NCBI GenBank assembly: GCA_947425785.1
Contig: CANEAY010000008.1
Location: 31,915 to 95,914 of the forward strand
Source: an uncultured Pseudoflavonifractor sp.
Lineage (GTDB): Bacteria > Bacillota > Clostridia > Oscillospirales > Oscillospiraceae
Reading direction: 5' to 3'
DNA: 64,000 nt
The translations under genes and the position numbers were made by a program. Each line of letters starts with the position of its first letter. Within the stretch, counting starts at the first letter, position 1. Under the pieces are notes generated by a model. It was not told the origin of the DNA. It worked only from the letters and a program-made list of their open reading frames with translations, and made no database searches. Of the stretch, positions 59,894-64,000 are shown in pieces.

Positions 59894-61189
59894 ATGGAAA
59901 GATCAGATCCCAAGTACCGCAGTTTCGTTCAGATCCTGCACGAGGAACTCATCCCCGCAATGGGGTGTACCGAGCCCATCTCTCTCGCTTATGGCGCCGC
60001 CAAAGCCCGTGAGGTGTTGGGTCGTACGCCCGATCATGTCCTAGTCGAGGCCAGCGGCAACATCATCAAGAACGTCAAGAGCGTGGTGGTGCCCAACACT
60101 GGAGGACTCAAGGGCATCGAGGCCGCCGCCGCCGCGGGCATCGTGGCCGGCCGCTCCGACCAGGTGCTGGAGGTCATTGCCGAAGTCACCGACGCCCAGA
60201 AGGCCGAGATCCGCACCTACATGGATACCCATGAGATCGTGGTGCGTCCCGCCGAGGGAGATGTGGTTTTCGACATCATCCTCACCATGACCGCCGGAAG
60301 CGACAGCGTCAAGCTGCGCATCAGCGACTATCACACCAATATCGTCCTCATCGAGAAGAACGGCACGGTGCTCCAGTCCGCCGGGACTAACACCGCCGCC
60401 GGAGACGCCCAGGGGCTCACAGACCACAGCTGCCTTAGTGTGGAGGCCATTGTGGACTTTGTGGAGACCATGGACGTAGAGGATGTCCGCGAAATGGTGG
60501 GCCGCCAGATCGAGTACAACTATGCCATCGCCCAGGAGGGCATGAAGCACGACTACGGCGCCAACGTGGGCAAGGTACTGAAAAACCACTACGGCGACGA
60601 CGTGAAGTTCCGGGCCCGCTACATGGCCGCCGCAGGCTCCGACGCGCGGATGAACGGCTGTGAGATGCCGGTCATCATCGTCTCCGGCAGCGGCAACCAG
60701 GGCATCACAGCCTCTGTCCCCGTCATCGAGTACGCCAAGGAGTTGAACGTCTCCCAGGAGAAGCTGCTCCGGGCGGTCACCCTCAGCGACCTGCTGGCCG
60801 TCCACATGAAGACAGGCATCGGCCGTCTGAGCGCATACTGCGGCGCGGTGTGCGCCGGGTGCGCCTCCGGCGCGGCCATCGCCTGGCTGAACGGCGGCGG
60901 CCTGCGGGACATCTCCCACACCCTGGTCAACTCTCTGGCCACCATCTCCGGCATGGTCTGCGACGGCGCCAAAGCGTCCTGCGCCGCCAAGATTGCCTCC
61001 TCGGTGGACGCCGGCATCATGGGCTGGCAGATGATCCAGGACGGCCAGCAGTTCTATGGCGGCGACGGCATCGTCACCAAGGGCGTGGAGAACACCATTG
61101 ACAACGTGGGCCGTCTGGGCCGCGTCGGTATGCGTGAGACTGACCGGGAGATCCTGCGTATCATGACCGGCCAGCCCGATCCCCAGTAA
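59894..61189 (+). CDS. L-cysteine desulfidase (CyuA/UPF0597 family)
   Basis: A 431-residue Fe-S lyase that turns L-cysteine into pyruvate, ammonia and sulfide. The N-terminal ELIPAMGCTEPISLAYGAA holds one conserved cluster cysteine (C25); the others are in RMNGCEMP, YCGAVCAGCASG and DGAKASCAAK. Length is standard. The homologue in Enterobacteria is cyuA (yhaM), next to a cysteine permease. AAAGGAGG precedes the ATG. A symporter gene follows, probably the uptake partner. Confidence 0.9.
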   Translation: MERSDPKYRSFVQILHEELIPAMGCTEPISLAYGAAKAREVLGRTPDHVLVEASGNIIKNVKSVVVPNTGGLKGIEAAAAAGIVAGRSDQVLEVIAEVTDAQKAEIRTYMDTHEIVVRPAEGDVVFDIILTMTAGSDSVKLRISDYHTNIVLIEKNGTVLQSAGTNTAAGDAQGLTDHSCLSVEAIVDFVETMDVEDVREMVGRQIEYNYAIAQEGMKHDYGANVGKVLKNHYGDDVKFRARYMAAAGSDARMNGCEMPVIIVSGSGNQGITASVPVIEYAKELNVSQEKLLRAVTLSDLLAVHMKTGIGRLSAYCGAVCAGCASGAAIAWLNGGGLRDISHTLVNSLATISGMVCDGAKASCAAKIASSVDAGIMGWQMIQDGQQFYGGDGIVTKGVENTIDNVGRLGRVGMRETDREILRIMTGQPDPQ

Positions 61190-61203
61190 TACCCCGGCAT
61201 TTT

Positions 61204-61249
61204 TTCAACGGACATACGAATGGGACAGCTCCGCCCCACGTATGTTGAA
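61204..61249 (+). promoter_or_regulatory. Hairpin between cyuA and the symporter gene
   Basis: TTCAAC, CATACG and GGG pair with CCC, CGTATG and GTTGAA. There is no T run. It may be an RNA processing or stability element. Confidence 0.5.
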
Positions 61250-61309
61250 GAGAGCGCTCTTTGCGGAGCAAAATGTGTGTTGTGAATTATAGATAGGAGG
61301 AAATTTATC

Positions 61310-62506
61310 ATGGCTGCTGAGAAAAAAGGGATGAGTCTTCCCCTGAAGCTCCTCATCGGCATCGTTATCGGTATCGTCTTGGGCCTGTTCCTGCCCGAGA
61401 GCGCTATGACCATCGTGGTCACCCTGAAGTACGTGCTCAACCAGCTCATCATGTTCTGCGTGCCCCTCATCGTCATCGGCTTTATCGCCCCCTCCATCAC
61501 CAAGATGGGCTCCAACGCCACCCGGATGCTGTTGGTCGCCATCATCGTGGCCTATGTCAGCACCGTGCTAGCCACCACCATGTCCATGATCGCCGGTTTC
61601 GTCCTGGTGCCCCATCTGCCCATCGCCTCCACCATGGAGGGTCTGAAGGAGCTGCCCGGCGTGGCCTTCCAGCTGGACATCCCCCAAATCATGCCCGTGA
61701 TGAGCGCCCTGGTGTTCTCCGTCCTCATCGGCCTGGCCGCCGTGTGGACCCGCGCCAAGACCGTCACCGTGGTGCTCCAGGAGTTCCAGAACATCGTGCT
61801 GAGCGTGGTGAAGAAGGTCGTCATTCCTATCCTGCCCTTCTTCATCGCCCTGACCTTCTGCGGCCTCAGCTACGACGGCACCATCACCAAGCAGTTCCCC
61901 GCCTTCCTGCTGGCCATCGTCATCGTCATGGTCATGCATTACATCTGGATGGCTATCCTCTACGGCTTCGCCGGCGCTTACTCCGGCCGCAGCGCCATTG
62001 AGGTCGTCAAGCACTACGGCCCCGCCTACCTCACCGCCGTGGGCACCATGTCCTCCGCCGCCACCCTGGCCGTGGCTCTGGAGGGCGCCCGGAAGAGCTC
62101 CGTGCTCCGCTCCGATATGGTGGAGTTCGGCATCCCCCTGTTTGCCAACATCCACCTGTGCGGCTCCGCCCTGACCGAGACTTTCTTCGTCATGATCGTC
62201 TCCAAGGTGCTTTACGGTAAGCTGCCCAGTGTTGGCTCCATGGTTCTGTTCATTCTGCTCCTGGGCATCTTTGCCATCGGCGCCCCCGGCGTCCCCGGCG
62301 GCACCGTCATGGCCTCCTTGGGCCTCATTACCGGCGTGCTGGGCTTTGACGGCGACGGCACTGCCCTGATGCTGGCTATCTTCGCCCTGCAGGACAGCTT
62401 CGGCACCGCCTGCAACGTCACCGGCGACGGCGCCCTGACCCTGATCCTCACCGGCTATGCCGAGAAGCACGGCATCGAGCAGCAGAACATCTCCATCGAC
62501 CTGTAA
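61310..62506 (+). CDS. Dicarboxylate/amino acid:cation symporter (DAACS/SstT-like)
   Basis: A 398-residue Na+- or H+-coupled symporter of the glutamate transporter fold. The helical hairpin region holds TMSSAATLAVALEG (the serine-rich HP1) and GAPGVPGGTVMASLG (HP2), and the ending DGDGTALMLAIFALQDSFGTACNVTGDGAL is typical. It lies 120 bases after cyuA, and AGGAGG precedes the ATG. Context suggests L-cysteine or L-serine as substrate (inference). Confidence 0.9.
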   Translation: MAAEKKGMSLPLKLLIGIVIGIVLGLFLPESAMTIVVTLKYVLNQLIMFCVPLIVIGFIAPSITKMGSNATRMLLVAIIVAYVSTVLATTMSMIAGFVLVPHLPIASTMEGLKELPGVAFQLDIPQIMPVMSALVFSVLIGLAAVWTRAKTVTVVLQEFQNIVLSVVKKVVIPILPFFIALTFCGLSYDGTITKQFPAFLLAIVIVMVMHYIWMAILYGFAGAYSGRSAIEVVKHYGPAYLTAVGTMSSAATLAVALEGARKSSVLRSDMVEFGIPLFANIHLCGSALTETFFVMIVSKVLYGKLPSVGSMVLFILLLGIFAIGAPGVPGGTVMASLGLITGVLGFDGDGTALMLAIFALQDSFGTACNVTGDGALTLILTGYAEKHGIEQQNISIDL

Positions 62507-62528
62507 GTCAAACTTACATCGCGCTTTC

Positions 62529-62566
62529 AGAGCCGTCCGGCGGATACCCGCCGGGCGGCTCTTTTA
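62529..62566 (+). terminator. Terminator after the symporter gene
   Basis: AGAGCCGTCCGGCGG pairs with CCGCCGGGCGGCTCT (one G-T pair), then TTTT. Confidence 0.9.
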
Positions 62567-62632
62567 TTGACTTCCCTCCCCAACTGTGGTAAATATGAAT
62601 GATGATAAAAACTGCGGAAAGGAGGCGTTCCC

Positions 62633-63556
62633 GTGCGGTACCTTGAATTTTATGTAAACCAAGAGGAGGAGGGCAAACGGGTGGACGCCATCCTCCGCCG
62701 CCACGGCCTGTCCACCTCCGCCATCCGCCGCTCCAAGCACCGCCCCCACGGCCTTTTGGTGGACGGGGAGGATATCTACACCAGCTATCTCGTCCACGCC
62801 GGCCAAACCGTGGCCATCCTGGCCGACGACAAGGCCCCCTCCGGCATCGCACCCAATGACGGCCCGGTGGATATTGTATATGAGGACGACGACCTGCTGG
62901 TGGTGGACAAGCCCGCCGGGCTGGCCGTCCACCCCTGCGCCGGGAGCTGGGACGACTCCCTGGGGGCAAGGCTGGTGAATTACTACCACAAAATTGGATT
63001 GGCGGCGGACTTCCACCCCGTCCACCGGCTGGACAAGGGCACCTCGGGGCTCATGGTGGTGGCCAAGCACCCCGCCGCCCAGCATTCCCTCACCGCTGCC
63101 CTCCACTCCCAGGGCTTCCGCCGCTGTTACCTGGCGGTGTGTGAGGGCTGCCCCTCCCCCCTGTCCGGCCTCATCGACGCCCCTCTGGGCCGGACAGAGG
63201 ACTCCTACATCCGCCAGTGTGTCCGCCCCGACGGAAAGTCCGCCCGCACCCACTACCAGGTACTGCGCTCCTGGGGGCAGTTCTCCCTGGCCGTCCTGGA
63301 GCTGGAGACCGGCCGCACCCACCAAATTCGAGTGCACATGGCCCACATCGGCCACCCGCTGGCAGGGGACTTCCTCTACGGCACCGAACGGCCGGAACTC
63401 ATCTCCCGCCCCGCCCTCCACTCCGCCTACCTCCGCTTTACCCAGCCCTTCACTGGGGAGGATCTGGCCTTCGCCTCCCCCCTGCCCGACGATATGGCGG
63501 CCCTGCAAAGAAGGGAAAACGGCGGTCTCTCAAGCCTTGACGCCACCCTCCCCTAA
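62633..63556 (+). CDS. RluA-family pseudouridine synthase
   Basis: A 307-residue RNA pseudouridine synthase. The catalytic aspartate is in HRLDKGTSGL (about 131-140), the family signature. An S4-like RNA-binding segment lies at the start (GKRVDAILRRHGLSTSAIRR). RTHQIRVHMAHIGHPLAGD is also characteristic. The target may be 23S rRNA, but the RluC/RluD/other choice cannot be made. It begins with GTG at 62633, seven bases after AAAGGAGG; no ATG fits. Confidence 0.92.
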   Translation: MRYLEFYVNQEEEGKRVDAILRRHGLSTSAIRRSKHRPHGLLVDGEDIYTSYLVHAGQTVAILADDKAPSGIAPNDGPVDIVYEDDDLLVVDKPAGLAVHPCAGSWDDSLGARLVNYYHKIGLAADFHPVHRLDKGTSGLMVVAKHPAAQHSLTAALHSQGFRRCYLAVCEGCPSPLSGLIDAPLGRTEDSYIRQCVRPDGKSARTHYQVLRSWGQFSLAVLELETGRTHQIRVHMAHIGHPLAGDFLYGTERPELISRPALHSAYLRFTQPFTGEDLAFASPLPDDMAALQRRENGGLSSLDATLP

Positions 63557-63583
63557 AAATAACTGATTTGTTGGCAAACCGCC

Positions 63584-63612
63584 TTGACAAATATTGGGGA
63601 ATAGCGTAGATT
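63584..63612 (+). promoter_or_regulatory. Promoter of the 5'-nucleotidase-like gene
   Basis: TTGACA (63584-63589) and TAGATT (63607-63612), spacer 17. Confidence 0.8.
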
Positions 63613-63657
63613 TGGTTTAGAGCACGTCCAAAAATAAAAGTAAAGGGGAAATGTACT

Positions 63658-64000
63658 GTGAAAAAACGCCTCATATCCACCCTCCTGTCCCTGTCCCTGT
63701 GCTTCTCGCTGGCCACCGTGGGCCTCACCGCCCACGCCGCCGACGTGAAGGAGATCAACATCTTCGGCATCGGCGACTTCGGCGGTGCCCTGGACGACAG
63801 CGGCAAGCCTGCCGGCAATCCCGGCGGCGCCCGCGTGGTGGGCGCCATGAAGGCCCTCACCGAGAAGGCCGCCAATCCCATCGTGGTCACCGGCGGCACC
63901 ATCTACACCGGCTCTGCCATCTCCGAGACCAATCACGGCAAGCCCGTCAACGAGATGCTCAAGGCCATGGGCGTCCAGTACGCCAGCGTGGGCAACCACG
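63658..64000 (+). CDS. Secreted 5'-nucleotidase/metallophosphatase-like protein, N-terminal part (runs off window)
   Basis: The first 114 residues are visible. A signal peptide (about 1-27, MKKRLISTLLSLSLCFSLA...AHA) leads to a UshA-like metallophosphatase start. The GGARVVGAMKALTEK and GVQYASVGNH segments match the family's GGxAR and GNH(E) motifs. However, the first metal motif reads GIGDFGGAL (the usual D-x-H has lost its His), and GGD is GGT (the bridging Asp is Thr). It may therefore be a non-catalytic or altered member. GTG 63658 follows AAAGGGG; no terminator separates it from the pseudouridine synthase gene. Confidence 0.75.
   Translation, partial: MKKRLISTLLSLSLCFSLATVGLTAHAADVKEINIFGIGDFGGALDDSGKPAGNPGGARVVGAMKALTEKAANPIVVTGGTIYTGSAISETNHGKPVNEMLKAMGVQYASVGNH

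Noticed and set aside
1..64000. CRISPR arrays, prophage, transposases, integrases
   Set aside because: No regular repeat-spacer pattern and no matching protein families were seen.

Overview
The window looks like a chromosomal stretch from a GC-rich, strictly anaerobic gut member of the Clostridia, most likely the Oscillospiraceae (Flavonifractor, Intestinimonas or Lawsonibacter type). This is inferred from gene content: two Clp ATPases, an ECF vitamin-uptake module, a flavodiiron protein, a beta-eliminating lyase of the tryptophanase type, cysteine desulfidase, SLH-domain surface proteins and clean TTGACA-N17-TATAAT promoters. No prophage, insertion sequence, CRISPR array or integrase was seen. 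The species call is inference only.

Layout. 1-6.7 kb: the end of rplJ and all of rplL; an ornithine-cyclodeaminase-like (LOR/SDH) gene; a leftward MATE-mgtE-tetR group; and an alanyl-tRNA editing protein. 6.8-13.6 kb: a rightward operon starting at a near-perfect promoter, with a methyltransferase, ecfA1-ecfA2-ecfT, truA, a DUF5711 protein, a CvpA protein and pgsA. 13.7-20.5 kb: a ClpE-like ATPase, then leftward a BlaI/BlaR1-type repressor and M56 sensor pair and a SLOG-family protein. 20.6-22.8 kb: FMN riboswitch plus ribU, the riboflavin S-component that would use the ECF energizing module 10 kb upstream, and a Y-family polymerase. 23-27.3 kb: a tryptophanase-family lyase, an NSS amino-acid importer and a divergent YheO-type regulator. 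27.4-31.5 kb: brnQ, a small ferredoxin and clpC.

31.6-37.6 kb is the most interesting accessory block: a Crp/Fnr regulator, an FAD/NAD oxidoreductase, a molybdopterin oxidoreductase, a four-cluster Fe-S protein and an NhaC-type antiporter. It looks like a soluble NAD(P)H-linked Mo/W reductase of unknown substrate, and the regulator's promoter sits inside a long inverted repeat. 37.7-47.4 kb: purA, tRNA-Gly(CCC), a GNAT, a CofE-like ligase, a 55-residue protein, rlmI, a haem-degrading-like protein, cardiolipin synthase, a flavodiiron protein and mtnA. 47.5-58.3 kb is a cell-envelope block: an SLH protein, MoxR/DUF58/transglutaminase, a secreted WG-repeat protein, and a phosphodiester glycosidase with SLH repeats. 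58.5-64 kb: hemW, cyuA with a symporter, a RluA-type pseudouridine synthase, and the start of a secreted 5'-nucleotidase-like protein.

Regulatory signals stand out. There are three evenly spaced BlaI-type operators around the blaI promoter, LexA-like boxes at the SLOG gene and dinB, an operator-like palindrome over the MATE -10 box, and a riboswitch whose expression platform can hide the ribU ribosome binding site. Promoter, terminator and operator calls come from reading the sequence by eye, not from a scoring program.
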